Below, one piece after another: positions 39,936-48,845 of a stretch of 64,000 nucleotides of DNA (position 1 is its first letter; each line of letters opens with the position of its first letter). The translations under genes were made by a program, and so were the position numbers. The notes under the pieces are model-generated. The model saw only the letters and a program-made list of their open reading frames with translations, had not been told where the DNA came from and made no database searches. Source of the stretch: DASYAE01 sp036501535 (GTDB taxonomy: Bacteria > Actinomycetota > Actinomycetes > Streptomycetales > Catenulisporaceae); contig DASYAE010000007.1 in the NCBI GenBank assembly GCA_036501535.1, positions 54,274 through 118,273 on the forward strand, written 5' to 3'.

Positions 39936-41303
39936 TCAGGCCGCGGCCCGGTACATCTCCGCGACCAGGAACGCCAGATCAAGGGACTGCGAGCGGTTCA
40001 GCCGCGGGTCGCAGGCCGACTCGTAGCGGGTGGCCAGGTCGCCGAACGCGATCTCGGCCCCGCCGCCGACGCACTCGGTCACGTCGTCGCCGGTGAGCTC
40101 CACGTGGATGCCGCCGGGGTGGGTGCCGAGCCCGCGGTGCACCTCGAAGAAGCCCTTGACCTCGTCCAGCACGTCGTCGAACCGCCGGGTCTTGTGCCCG
40201 CTGGGCGCCTCGAAGGTGTTGCCGTGCATGGGGTCGCAGATCCACGGCACCCGGTAGCCCTCGGCGGTGACCTTCTCGATCAGCGCGGGCAGCTTGTCGC
40301 GCACCGCGCCCGCGCCCATCCGGCTGATGAACGCCAGCCGGCCCGGCTCCCGGTTCGGGTCCAGCTTCGCCAGGTAGGACAGGGCGTCGTCCGGCGTGGT
40401 GCCCGGGCCGAGCTTGATGCCGATCGGGTTGCGGATGCGGGTGAAGTAGTCCACGTGCGCGCCGTCGAGGGCGCGGGTGCGCTCGCCGATCCAGACGAAG
40501 TGCGCGGAGGTGTTGTAGAGCTGCCCGGTGCGCGAGTCGGTGCGGGTGAGCGCGGACTCGTACTCGAGCAGCAGCCCCTCGTGCGAGGAGAAGAACTCGA
40601 CGGTGCGCAGCTCCTCCGGGTCGGTGCCGCAGGCGCGCATGAAGTTCAGCGCCCGCTCGATCTCGGTGGCCAGCAGCTCGTAGCGCTCCCCGGCCGGGGA
40701 CGAGGCGACGAAGTCGCGGTTCCAGGCGTGCACTTGGCGCAGGTCCGCGTAGCCGCCGGTGGTGAAGGCCCGCACCAGGTTCAGCGTGGCCGACGAGGAG
40801 TGGTACATGCGGACCATCCGGCGCGGGTCGGGCACCCGGGCCTCGGCGGTGAACTCGAAGCCGTTGACGCTGTCGCCGCGGTAGGCCGGAAGCGTGACGC
40901 CCTCGCGGGTCTCGGTGTCGCTGCTGCGCGGCTTGCCGTACTGCCCGGCGATGCGGCCGATCTTGACCACGGGCACCGAGCCGGCATAGGTGAGCACGGC
41001 CGCCATCTGCAGGATGGTCTTGACCTTGTCCCGGATCGCGTCGGCGCCGACGCCGGCGAAGGTCTCCGCGCAGTCGCCGCCCTGCAGCACGAAGGCCTCG
41101 CCCCGGGCCACCTGCGCCAGCCGGGCCTTGAGCAGGTCGCACTCGCCGGCGAAGACCAGCGGCGGCATGCCGCGCAGCTCGGCCGCGGCGGCGCGCACCG
41201 CCTCCGGGTCCGGCCATCCCGGCTGCTGCTTGGCGGCCAGCGCGCGCCAGGGCTCGTTGCCGGGCTGCGCCGCCGGGCGGTCATCCTGTGTCGTCGTGTC
41301 CAC
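39936..41303 (-). CDS. aroH: Class II DAHP synthase
   Basis: This 455-residue plant/actinobacterial-type 3-deoxy-7-phosphoheptulonate synthase catalyses the first shikimate-pathway step from PEP and erythrose 4-phosphate. Landmarks are PPLVFAGECDLLKARLAQVA, FVLQGGDCAETFAG (metal-ligand Cys), GQYGKPRSSDTE, YHSSSATLNLVRAFTTGGYA, FFSSHEGLLLEYE, IKLGPGTTPDDAL, WICDPMHGNT and GGIHVELTGDDVTEC. GTG start; TAGCCT ends 6 nt upstream and no SD, so it is leaderless. It lies in one aromatic-amino-acid neighbourhood with trpEG. Confidence 0.96.
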   Translation of the reverse strand: MDTTTQDDRPAAQPGNEPWRALAAKQQPGWPDPEAVRAAAAELRGMPPLVFAGECDLLKARLAQVARGEAFVLQGGDCAETFAGVGADAIRDKVKTILQMAAVLTYAGSVPVVKIGRIAGQYGKPRSSDTETREGVTLPAYRGDSVNGFEFTAEARVPDPRRMVRMYHSSSATLNLVRAFTTGGYADLRQVHAWNRDFVASSPAGERYELLATEIERALNFMRACGTDPEELRTVEFFSSHEGLLLEYESALTRTDSRTGQLYNTSAHFVWIGERTRALDGAHVDYFTRIRNPIGIKLGPGTTPDDALSYLAKLDPNREPGRLAFISRMGAGAVRDKLPALIEKVTAEGYRVPWICDPMHGNTFEAPSGHKTRRFDDVLDEVKGFFEVHRGLGTHPGGIHVELTGDDVTECVGGGAEIAFGDLATRYESACDPRLNRSQSLDLAFLVAEMYRAAA

Positions 41304-41397
41304 CTTCCCAGGCTACGGGACCGCGCCTCGACCCGGCTCTGATTCCACTGGTCGAGACGGCGCGTGAGACACCGCGAAGCGCTCGAGCCGGGCCGGC

Positions 41398-42402
41398 TCA
41401 GTGCGCGGCGGCGGACTGCAGGACGGCCTCGATCCGGGCCAGCGTCTCGGCGGTCAGCGGCGGGACGGCCAGCGCCGCGACGTTGTCCTCCAGTTGGCGC
41501 ACCGAGGAGGCTCCGATGACCGCCGAGGTCATCCGGTGGTCGCGCAGCACCCAGGCCAGGGCGAGCTGGGCCAGCGACCGGCTGTTGTCCCGGGCCACCT
41601 CGTCCAGCGCCTTCACCGTGGCCATGGTCTGCTCGGTGAGGTTCTCCGGGCGCAGGGCGCCGCCGACCGCGGCCCGCGAGTCCTCCGGGATCCCGCCGAG
41701 GTAACGGTCCGTCAGCACGCCCTGGGCCAGCGGGGAGAAGCAGATGCAGCCGGCGCCGACGTCCTCCAGCGTGTCCAGCAGCCCGTTCTCCACCGCGCCG
41801 CGGTTGAGCATCGAGTAGACCGGCTGGTGGATCAGCAGCGGGGTGCCGAGGTCGCGCAGGATGGAGGCTGCCGCGCGGGTCTGGTCCGGGCTGTAGTTGG
41901 AGATGCCGGCGTAGAGCGCCTTGCCGGAGCGCACCGCGTGGTCGAGGGCGCCCATGGTCTCCTCGAGCGGCGTGTCCGGGTCCGGCCGGTGGTGGTAGAA
42001 CACGTCGACGTAGTCCAGGCCCGTCCGGCCGAGCGACTGGTCCAGCGAGGCGAGCAGGTACTTGCGCGAGCCGTGGTCGCCGTAGGGGCCGGGCCACATG
42101 TCGTAGCCGGCCTTGCTGGAGACGATCAGCTCGTCCCGGTACGGCCTGAAGTCCTGCGCGAACAGCCGGCCGAAGTTCGCCTCGGCGCCGCCGTAGGGCG
42201 GCCCGTAGTTGTTGGCCAGGTCGAAGTGGGTCACCCCGAGGTCGAAGGCGCGGCGCAGCACGGCGCGCTGGGTCTCCAGCGGCTTGCCGTCGCCGAAGTT
42301 GTGCCAGAGGCCCAGGCTGACCGCGGGCAGTTTCAGGCCGCTGCGACCGGTTCTGCGGTACTGCATGGTCGCGTAGCGCTCGTCCGCGGCGGTGTAGGCC
42401 AT
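41398..42402 (-). CDS. Aldo/keto reductase
   Basis: This 334-residue NADPH-dependent reductase is related to E. coli YghZ (GpR) and the potassium-channel beta-subunit-like branch. Landmarks are MQYRRTGRSGLKLPAVSLGL, THFDLANNYGPPYGGAEANF (catalytic Asp and Tyr), SSKAGYDMWPGPYGDHGSRK, YVDVFYHHRPDPDTPLEE, GISNYS, and the cofactor segment VIGASSVRQLEDNVAAL. The ATG at 42402 is chosen because GAGGGAG lies 5-6 nt upstream; a GTG at 42408 is inside that site. It is divergent from the trp leader. Confidence 0.93.
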   Translation of the reverse strand: MAYTAADERYATMQYRRTGRSGLKLPAVSLGLWHNFGDGKPLETQRAVLRRAFDLGVTHFDLANNYGPPYGGAEANFGRLFAQDFRPYRDELIVSSKAGYDMWPGPYGDHGSRKYLLASLDQSLGRTGLDYVDVFYHHRPDPDTPLEETMGALDHAVRSGKALYAGISNYSPDQTRAAASILRDLGTPLLIHQPVYSMLNRGAVENGLLDTLEDVGAGCICFSPLAQGVLTDRYLGGIPEDSRAAVGGALRPENLTEQTMATVKALDEVARDNSRSLAQLALAWVLRDHRMTSAVIGASSVRQLEDNVAALAVPPLTAETLARIEAVLQSAAAH

Positions 42403-42498
42403 GGTCACTCCCTCGTCAGGCGCCCAGCGGGCTCGTCGGGCCGATCCTAGTGCCGCGCGCGCCGCGGGCCGCGGGCCGCCGCGCTTGCGCCGGTAGGG

Positions 42499-42517
42499 GC
42501 GGTAGGGGAGCTACCGC
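42499..42517. promoter_or_regulatory. Inverted repeat at the trp promoter
   Basis: GCGGTAG, five bases, CTACCGC. It spans about -49 to -31 of the start predicted from TAAATT (42536-42541), so it covers the -35 region. CGGTAGGGG is also present as a 9-bp direct repeat (42491-42508). It is a candidate operator for a repressor acting in addition to attenuation. Confidence 0.45.
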
Positions 42518-42547
42518 CGGACCGCGGAGTTCTGCTAAATTCGTCCC

Positions 42548-42610
42548 GTGACGCGCAGCGACGTGCTCAGTCTGAGCCAGTGGTGGCCCGCCGGACCGGC
42601 GGACTGCTGA
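42548..42610 (+). CDS. trpL: Trp leader peptide
   Basis: This 20-codon ORF encodes MTRSDVLSLSQWWPAGPADC, with tandem tryptophan codons at 42581-42586. TAAATT ends 6 nt before the GTG, so the leader is probably leaderless. Ribosome stalling at the Trp codons would free CCGGCGG (42596-42602) to pair with CCGCCGG (42643-42649) and block the terminator. Attenuation of trpE by such a leader is known in Streptomyces. Confidence 0.88.
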   Translation: MTRSDVLSLSQWWPAGPADC

Positions 42611-42634
42611 GGATCGCGCGCACCCGAAAACTCG

Positions 42635-42665
42635 CGAACCGGCCGCCGGGAAGGCGGCCGGTTCG
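42635..42665 (+). terminator. trp attenuator
   Basis: A 13-bp perfect stem pairs CGAACCGGCCGCC (42635-42647) with GGCGGCCGGTTCG (42653-42665) around a 5-nt loop, followed by TCGTTTCTGG. It sits between the Trp leader peptide and trpEG. The left arm contains the segment that can pair with the leader's 3' end. Confidence 0.85.
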
Positions 42666-42719
42666 TCGTTTCTGGCTCGGCCGCCGGACCGGGGCCGCCT
42701 ACCCGAAGGGCCCCGGACC

Positions 42720-44699
42720 GTGGCCGAGAACGCCGATACCGCCGATACCGCCGCACCGTCCGGCTCCGCGCTGGAGCTGTCCGACCTGCGGCCGCCGTTC
42801 GCCCTGCTGCGCCGCGAGGGGCGCCCGGCGGTGGAGCTGCTGCGCGGCCACCTCGTCGAGGTCGCCCGGCTGGCCGACCTGCCGGTGGCCCCCGGGGTCG
42901 AGCAGCTGGCGCTGGTCCCCTACCGGCAGCTGAAGGAGCGCGGCGACGCCTGCCACGACGACGGGGCGCCGCTGGTCTCGCTGATCATCCACAGCCGCCG
43001 GGAGCTCGCGCCCGAGGACCTTCCGCAGCCCCCTGAGCCGGTGATCGCGGACGGGCGCTTCGACGTGCCCGACGACGCGTACGCGCGGCAGGTCAAGGCC
43101 GTGCTGGACGACGAGATCGCGCGCGGCGAGGGGGCGAACTTCGTGCTGCGCCGCTCGTACACCGGCACCTGCGCGGACCCGCTGGCCGCGGCGGTCGCGG
43201 CGTTCAACGTGCTGCTGGCCCGGGAGCGCTCGGCCTACTGGACCTTCCTGGTGCACACCGGCTCGCTGATCGCGGTCGGCGCCACCCCGGAGCGGCACGT
43301 CTCGCTGCACGCGGACGAGACCGGGGCACCGGGCCTGCTGGCGGTGATGAACCCGATCAGCGGGACGCTGCGCCGGCCGCCGGCCACCGCCTCGTTCGAG
43401 GACGTCGCGCGGTTCCTCGAGGACCCGAAGGAGCGCGACGAGCTGGCGATGGTGGTGGACGAGGAGCTGAAGATGCTCGCCGACGTGGGCGGGCACGGCC
43501 GGGTCACCGGGCCGTTCCTCAAGGAGATGCGGCACCTGGCGCACACCGAGTACTACATCGAGGCGCGCACCACGATGGACGTGCGCGAGATCCTGCGCAC
43601 GACGATGTTCGCGCCGACCGCGACCGGCTCGCCGATCCGCAACGCGTTCCGGGTGATCGAGCGCAACGAGACCGGCGGGCGCGGGTACTACGGCTCGGTG
43701 GCGGCGCTGCTCGGCCACGACGACTCGGGCCGGCAGCGGATGGACGCCTCGCTGCTGCTGCGGGTCGCCTACATCGACCCGGCGGACGGCTCGATCCGGG
43801 TCCCGGTGGGGGCCACGCTGGTGCGCGGCTCGGATCCGTACGAAGAGGTGCGGGAGACCTACGCGAAGGCCGCCGGCGTGCTGCGGGCCTTCGGCGCCGT
43901 GGTGGACACGGTCGGCGCAGTCGGCACGGTGGGCACCGTGACGGCCGCCGGGCCGCGCACCGCGCCGGCCGAGAACGCCGCGGACCCGGCCGAGACGGTG
44001 CGGTGGAGCCGGGACCCCCGCGTCAGGGCCCTGCTGGACCGGCGGAACGAGCGGCTCGCGCCGTTCTGGCTGCAGGAGCACGGGCCGCGGGCCTTCGAGT
44101 CGCCCGCGCTGATCGGCCGCAGTGCCCTGATCGTCGACAACGAAGACGCCTTCACCTCGATGCTCGCGGTGCAGCTACGGGCGCTGGGGATGCGGGTGGA
44201 GCGGCGGCACTTCGCCGCGGTGGACGGCACGGCCGGCTACGAGGTGCTGGACGGGACCGAGGCGTCCGACCTGGTGGTGCTGGGCCCCGGCCCGGGCGAC
44301 CCGCGCAGCGACGCGCTGGCGAAGGTGCGGTTCGGGCGGGCGCTGCTGGGACGGCTGCTGCCGCGGCGCGCCCCGCTGCTGGCCGTCTGCCTCGGCCACC
44401 AGATGCTCTGCGACGCGCTGGGCTTCGAGCTCGCCGCACTGCCCGCACCGAACCAGGGCACGCAGATCGAGGTGGACCTGTTCGGCCGGCGCGACGCGGT
44501 CGGGTTCTACAACTCCTTCACGGCGCTGGCCCCGCAGCGGCCGCCGGAGGGGGTCGAGCTGGCGCTGCTGGACGGCACGGACCGGGTGGCCGCGCTGCGC
44601 GGGCCGCACTACGCCGGGCTCCAGTTCCACGCCGAGTCGGTGTTCAGCCTGGACGGCATCAATATCCTGAGGCGGGAGATCGAAAGGCTGCTCGGCTGA
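42720..44699 (+). CDS. trpEG: Fused anthranilate synthase TrpE-TrpG
   Basis: This 659-residue bifunctional enzyme converts chorismate and glutamine to anthranilate. The chorismate-binding TrpE part (about 1-420) has GEGANFVLRRSYTGTC, TGSLIAVGATPERHV, MNPISGTLRR, DEELKMLADVG, and NAFRVIERNETGGRGYYGSV. A linker of Val/Gly/Thr 9-bp repeats and Pro/Ala leads to the TrpG amidotransferase (about 465-659), with nucleophile Cys557 (AVCLGHQ) and His637/Glu639 (FHAES). The GTG start has AGGG about 10 nt upstream. It is the last gene of the attenuated transcript. Confidence 0.95.
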   Translation: MAENADTADTAAPSGSALELSDLRPPFALLRREGRPAVELLRGHLVEVARLADLPVAPGVEQLALVPYRQLKERGDACHDDGAPLVSLIIHSRRELAPEDLPQPPEPVIADGRFDVPDDAYARQVKAVLDDEIARGEGANFVLRRSYTGTCADPLAAAVAAFNVLLARERSAYWTFLVHTGSLIAVGATPERHVSLHADETGAPGLLAVMNPISGTLRRPPATASFEDVARFLEDPKERDELAMVVDEELKMLADVGGHGRVTGPFLKEMRHLAHTEYYIEARTTMDVREILRTTMFAPTATGSPIRNAFRVIERNETGGRGYYGSVAALLGHDDSGRQRMDASLLLRVAYIDPADGSIRVPVGATLVRGSDPYEEVRETYAKAAGVLRAFGAVVDTVGAVGTVGTVTAAGPRTAPAENAADPAETVRWSRDPRVRALLDRRNERLAPFWLQEHGPRAFESPALIGRSALIVDNEDAFTSMLAVQLRALGMRVERRHFAAVDGTAGYEVLDGTEASDLVVLGPGPGDPRSDALAKVRFGRALLGRLLPRRAPLLAVCLGHQMLCDALGFELAALPAPNQGTQIEVDLFGRRDAVGFYNSFTALAPQRPPEGVELALLDGTDRVAALRGPHYAGLQFHAESVFSLDGINILRREIERLLG

Positions 44700-44720
44700 G
44701 GCTGCGCCAACAACGCTGCG

Positions 44721-45875
44721 TCAGCCAGCCGGCCACAAGGCGTCGCGGGCCCGGGCCAGCGCGGTGGCCACGGCGCCGGTCAGGATCGGGTTGCCGGGCA
44801 CCGCGGTCGGCCGCACCCGGGTCGGCACCGGGCAGACCCGGGCCGTCGCCCGGGCCACCGCGCCGGCCAGCGCCTCGCCGCCGGACCGGCCGGTCGGGCC
44901 GCCGAGCACGATCAGGCCGGGATCCACGGTGCAGGCCAGGGCGACCGCGCCGGTCGCGATCCGGGCGGCGGCCTCGGCGACGTAGCCCTCGTGCGCGAAG
45001 TCGTCCGGCGTCGTGCCGTGCCCGGCCGCGAGTTCACGCAGCGGGTCGGCGCTGACCAGGTCGCACAGCGAGACCTCGAACGCGCCCGGGACGAGCGGGT
45101 CGGGCCCGCCCGGCACGGCGAGGTAGCCGATCTCGCCGGCGCCGCCGGACGCGCCGCGGCGCAGCACGCCGTCCAGGACCAGTCCGGCGCCGACCCCGTC
45201 GGCCAGCCAGAGCAGCCCGAAGTTGTCCTCGCCGCACTGCCGCAGCGCCCGGTGCTCGGCCAGCGCGGCGAGGTTGACCTCGTTCTCGACGATGACCGCC
45301 GCCGGGTCGAGCGCGGCCGAGCGGGCCACCGCGCCGCGCAGCTCGGCGTGCCAGGCGTGGTCCCCGTGCGAGCCGCGCACCTGGCGGGTGATCGGATTGA
45401 TCAGCCCCGGCAGGCCGATGACCACGGTGTCCAGCCGCCCGGCGGCGGGCGCCGCCACGGCGTCCCGGATCCGGTCCGCCACCAGGGCGAGCGCGATCCC
45501 GCCGGGCAGCCCGGGCGCGATCTCGACCCGCCGGCGCGCGAGCAGCCGCCCGGCCAGGTCCGCGACCGCCAGCTCGACCCGGCTGCGCCGCACGTCGAGC
45601 CCGGCGATGCAGCCGGCGGCGCCGTTCAGGGCGTAGAGCCGGGCGTTGGGGCCGCGGCGGTCCGCGCCGGTCTCGCCGATCTGCTCGATCAGCGCGTCCT
45701 CGGCCAGCCTCGCCAGCAGGTCCGCCACGGTCGGCCGGGCCAGCCCGGTGGCCTGCTGCAGGTCCCCGGCGGTCAGCGCGCCGCGCGCGGCGAACAGGTC
45801 GAGCGCCGCCCGGTCGTTGATGGCGCGGGCGGTCTGCGGGGTCGCCGGATGCGGCCGGTCGGTCTGCAGGGTCAT
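44721..45875 (-). CDS. ROK-family transcriptional regulator
   Basis: This 384-residue protein has an N-terminal winged helix (about 15-70, LTAGDLQQATGLARPTVADL) and a ROK sugar-kinase-like domain (IAGLDVRRSRVELAVADLAG, VIVENEVNLAALAEHRALRQ, GVGAGLVLDGVLRRGASGGA). The CXCGXXGC zinc motif usual in ROK proteins is missing and the catalytic region is altered, so it is a repressor without kinase function. Sugar-responsive control of nearby genes is a guess. The next gene upstream on the same strand is pfkA, 108 bp away; it converges with trpEG. Confidence 0.85.
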   Translation of the reverse strand: MTLQTDRPHPATPQTARAINDRAALDLFAARGALTAGDLQQATGLARPTVADLLARLAEDALIEQIGETGADRRGPNARLYALNGAAGCIAGLDVRRSRVELAVADLAGRLLARRRVEIAPGLPGGIALALVADRIRDAVAAPAAGRLDTVVIGLPGLINPITRQVRGSHGDHAWHAELRGAVARSAALDPAAVIVENEVNLAALAEHRALRQCGEDNFGLLWLADGVGAGLVLDGVLRRGASGGAGEIGYLAVPGGPDPLVPGAFEVSLCDLVSADPLRELAAGHGTTPDDFAHEGYVAEAAARIATGAVALACTVDPGLIVLGGPTGRSGGEALAGAVARATARVCPVPTRVRPTAVPGNPILTGAVATALARARDALWPAG

Positions 45876-45982
45876 GGGTCTGGTCGGACACCGGTTCGTC
45901 GTCGGGAGGCGGTTCGCTCACCCGAATCCTAGGCCGTGCCCGCAGCGCCCGACCCGGTATCGGTCCAGCTCGTCCGCCGGAC

Positions 45983-47008
45983 TCAGCCGAACAGGACCTT
46001 CGCCTCCTCGTAGAGGTAGTCCGGCACCGTCTTCAGCTCGGTGGTGGCGTCGGCCAGCGGGACCCGGACGATCTCGGTGCCCTTGAGCGAGACCATCTTG
46101 CCCCAGTCCTCGTCGTGCACCGCGTCGATCGCGTGCAGCCCGAACCGGGTGGCCAGCCAGCGGTCCCGCGGGGTGGGCGTGCCGCCGCGCTGCACGTGCC
46201 CGAGCACGGTGGTGCGCGCCTCCTTGCCGGTGCGCTTCTCGATCTCCTTGGCCAGCGCCTCGCCGATGCCGCCGAGCCGGACGTGGCCGAAGGCGTCGAG
46301 CTCGCCGGAGACCAGCGCCTCGCCGCCGTCCTTCGGGGTGGCGCCCTCGGAGACCACCACGATCGGGGCGTACTCGCTCTTGAACCGGGACTCGATCCAG
46401 GCGCAGACCTGGTCCATGTCGAACTTCTCCTCCGGGATGAGGATGACGTTCGCCCCGCCGGCCAGGCCGGAGTGCAGCGCGATCCAGCCCGCGTGACGGC
46501 CCATCACCTCGACGATCAGCACCCGGTGATGCGACTCGGCGGTGGTGTGCAGCCGGTCGATCGCCTCGGTGGCGATGGTGACGGCGGTGTCGAATCCGAA
46601 GGTGTAGTCGGTGGCGTTCAGGTCGTTGTCGATCGTCTTGGGCACGCCGACCACCTTCACCCCCTGCTCCTGCAGCCGGGTGGCCACCCCGAGGGTGTCC
46701 TCGCCGCCGATCGCCACCAGGGCGTCCACGCCGAGGTTGGCCAGGTTCTCCTTGATCCGCTCGACGCCGCCGTCCACCTTGAGCGGGTTGGTCCGCGAGG
46801 AGCCGAGGATGGTGCCGCCCCGCGGCAGGATGCCCCGCACCGCCTTCACGCTCAGCTCGCGGGTCAGGCCCTCGAGCGGGCCGCGCCACCCGTCGCGGAA
46901 CCCGACGAACTCGTAGCCGTACCTTTGGACGCCTTTGCGGACGACCGCGCGGATGACGGCGTTAAGGCCCGGGCAGTCGCCCCCGCCGGTCAGCACTCCG
47001 ACGCGCAT
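45983..47008 (-). CDS. pfkA: 6-phosphofructokinase, PPi-type residues
   Basis: This 341-residue phosphofructokinase has landmarks VGVLTGGGDCPGLNAVIR, GGEDTLG (101-107), GVPKTIDNDL (121-130), AESHHRVLIVEVMGRHAGWI and GHVQRGGTPTPRDRWLATRF. In the E. coli numbering, which this protein matches here, position 104 is Asp and 124 is Lys: the combination seen in pyrophosphate-dependent enzymes, where ATP enzymes have Gly104. The actual donor needs assay. The start is ATG 47008 with GAAGGGA upstream; an in-frame start 41 codons earlier is not family-like. Confidence 0.92.
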   Translation of the reverse strand: MRVGVLTGGGDCPGLNAVIRAVVRKGVQRYGYEFVGFRDGWRGPLEGLTRELSVKAVRGILPRGGTILGSSRTNPLKVDGGVERIKENLANLGVDALVAIGGEDTLGVATRLQEQGVKVVGVPKTIDNDLNATDYTFGFDTAVTIATEAIDRLHTTAESHHRVLIVEVMGRHAGWIALHSGLAGGANVILIPEEKFDMDQVCAWIESRFKSEYAPIVVVSEGATPKDGGEALVSGELDAFGHVRLGGIGEALAKEIEKRTGKEARTTVLGHVQRGGTPTPRDRWLATRFGLHAIDAVHDEDWGKMVSLKGTEIVRVPLADATTELKTVPDYLYEEAKVLFG

Positions 47009-47430
47009 TATGTTCCCTTCGACATACAGCGATTTCAGTAGTTGTCGCAAGCCGCCGCACCGGCTTCCGCGGCGGGTCCGGCGGCCGTGTGGGCGCCGCC
47101 CGCCCCAGGACGACGGCACGGCGCCGCGCACCGCCGTCGTCCGGTTGTGAAGCCGGGCTCCTTTGCCCGCCGGCGCGCCCGGTGCGGGGCTGCGCGGCCT
47201 TCGGCCTCAAACCCTAAACCTACCGGTTACCGGCGGGTCGCATTATGGCGGCTCGTATCGCGGACGGGTGACGGACCGGTGAACTTCTCGGGACGGGCCG
47301 CCCACGGCGCGCCCCGGCGCGGCGGCGATCGGCCGGGCCCCGTGCCGGCGCGGGAATTTTGCCGTGCGCGCCGTCCGTTGGGTCAGATTGAATGTGTGTG
47401 GCAAGTTTTCACCGGCCCCAGGAGGAGCCA
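47009..47430. other. Divergent promoter region of pfkA and ribA-like gene
   Basis: These 422 bp hold no supported ORF. Features are TAGGTTTAGGGTTT on the minus strand (near 47224-47211), where a pfkA promoter could lie, ACCGGTTACCGG (47222-47233), and an AT-richer stretch near 47378-47410 (GTCAGATTGAATGTG) before the cyclohydrolase. No FMN riboswitch is seen. Confidence 0.4.
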
Positions 47431-48096
47431 ATGACGCAGCAGTCCACGCCTGCCCCAGGTGACGTGGTAGCGGGCGCTCTGCCTGAGGCGACGATACGCA
47501 CTTCGGTGCGCATCCCCATGGAGTTCGGCGACGGGTTCCGCACGCAGGCTCAAGCATTCACCTTCAACGGCCTGGTGGACGGTCAGGAACACGTGGCGCT
47601 CGGCCTCGGCGACTATGCGAACGCTGCGGTGCCGCTGGTCCGGCTGCACTCGGAGTGCCTGACCGGCGACGTGTTCGGCTCGGCCCGGTGCGACTGCGGC
47701 CCGCAGCTCCGGGACGCGGCGCAGAAGATCTCGTCGGTCGGCGGCTATCTGGTCTACCTGCGCCAGGAAGGCCGCGGCATCGGCCTCTACAACAAGCTCG
47801 ACGCGTACGCGCTGCAGGACGGCGGCCTGAACACGTACGAGGCCAACGAAGCGCTCGGCCTCCCGCCGGACGGACGGGACTACTCGGCGGCGGCGCAGAT
47901 CCTGGGCGCGCTGGGCGTGCACGACATCCAGCTGCTGTCCAACAACCCGGACAAGGCCGCGCAGCTGAGCCGGCACGGCATCGCGGTGCGGGACAAGGTG
48001 CCGACCGGTGTGTTTGTCACCTCGTCGAATCTGCGGTACCTCCAGGCCAAGGTCTCCGTGACCGGACACCGGATCGCGCTCGAGTCAGCAGCCTGA
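47431..48096 (+). CDS. ribA: Stand-alone GTP cyclohydrolase II
   Basis: This 221-residue single-domain enzyme opens GTP to the pyrimidine precursor of riboflavin. Zinc ligands are Cys76, Cys87 and Cys89 (ECLTGDVFGSARCDC), and the active-site block is RQEGRGIGLYNKL (111-123). It ends with GVFVTSSNLRYLQAKVSVTG. No RibB (DHBP synthase) domain is fused, unlike the usual actinobacterial RibBA, so this may be a secondary copy for riboflavin or for another GTP-derived metabolite. GGAGGA precedes the ATG at 47431. Confidence 0.93.
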   Translation: MTQQSTPAPGDVVAGALPEATIRTSVRIPMEFGDGFRTQAQAFTFNGLVDGQEHVALGLGDYANAAVPLVRLHSECLTGDVFGSARCDCGPQLRDAAQKISSVGGYLVYLRQEGRGIGLYNKLDAYALQDGGLNTYEANEALGLPPDGRDYSAAAQILGALGVHDIQLLSNNPDKAAQLSRHGIAVRDKVPTGVFVTSSNLRYLQAKVSVTGHRIALESAA

Positions 48097-48128
48097 CGCA
48101 GTCCGCCTGACACAGCGCGCCGGCGCGC

Positions 48129-48845
48129 CTACTTCTTGAACGCGGAGGCGTAGTCGTCGACGTATTCCTGCCCGGTCATGCTCAGGATGGTGTGCATGAT
48201 CTCGTCCGTGACGGAGCGCAGCACGGCGCGCCCGGCCGGGCTGTTCTCGATGGCGCGCCAGGCCTCGCCGTCCGGACCGGTGTAGCGGGAGAAGTCGAGC
48301 GGCCGGCCGAAGAACACGCGGATCCGCCCACCCGCCTTCAGGCTGGGCATCGGGATCTTCTGCCCAGTCGGCTGGACCCGGTCCGTGCCGGCTATCGCGC
48401 AGGGCACGACAGGGCAGCGGGCGGAGAGGGCGATCCGCGCCACGCCGGTGTGCCCCTTGTAGAGCCGTCCGTCCGGCGAGCGGGTGCCCTCCGGATAGAG
48501 GCCGACCACCTCTCCTTGGGCGAGCAGGCGCAGCGCGGTGGTCAGCGCCGGGTCGGCGGCGGCCGCGTTGGACCGGTCGATCGGGATGCTGCCTACCCCG
48601 CGGAAGAAGCCGGCGGACAGTCGGCCCTTGAGCCCGCGCCGGTCGAAGTACTCCGCCTTGGCCAGGAACTTCACCGGCCGCGGGGTGAGCAGCGGCATGA
48701 ACAGCGAGTCCGAGAACGACTGGTGGTTGGCCACCAGCAGCACCGGGCCCTCGGCCGGGAAGTCCTCGGCGCCCTGCGTGCGCGGCTGGAAGGTCACCCG
48801 CAGCGCGGGGCCGAGCACGGTCGATTTCAGCAGGCCGTAAAGCAT
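48129..48845 (-). CDS. plsC: 1-acyl-glycerol-3-phosphate acyltransferase
   Basis: This 238-residue PlsC-type enzyme transfers an acyl chain to lysophosphatidate in phospholipid synthesis. The acyltransferase motifs are NHQSFSD (HX4D, His41-Asp46), GSIPIDRS and YPEGTRSPDG (Glu119-Arg122). The start MLYGLLKS at 48845 matches the family N-terminus and has GAGGAG 10 nt upstream; an ATG at 48863 is an alternative. It is divergent from the esterase gene, as I recall for Streptomyces. Confidence 0.92.
   Translation of the reverse strand: MLYGLLKSTVLGPALRVTFQPRTQGAEDFPAEGPVLLVANHQSFSDSLFMPLLTPRPVKFLAKAEYFDRRGLKGRLSAGFFRGVGSIPIDRSNAAAADPALTTALRLLAQGEVVGLYPEGTRSPDGRLYKGHTGVARIALSARCPVVPCAIAGTDRVQPTGQKIPMPSLKAGGRIRVFFGRPLDFSRYTGPDGEAWRAIENSPAGRAVLRSVTDEIMHTILSMTGQEYVDDYASAFKK

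Noticed and set aside
39723..41342. 539-codon frame opposite aroH
   Set aside because: It is a shadow of the class II DAHP synthase gene.
47009..47430. FMN riboswitch before the GTP cyclohydrolase II gene
   Set aside because: None of the RFN-element conserved segments are present.
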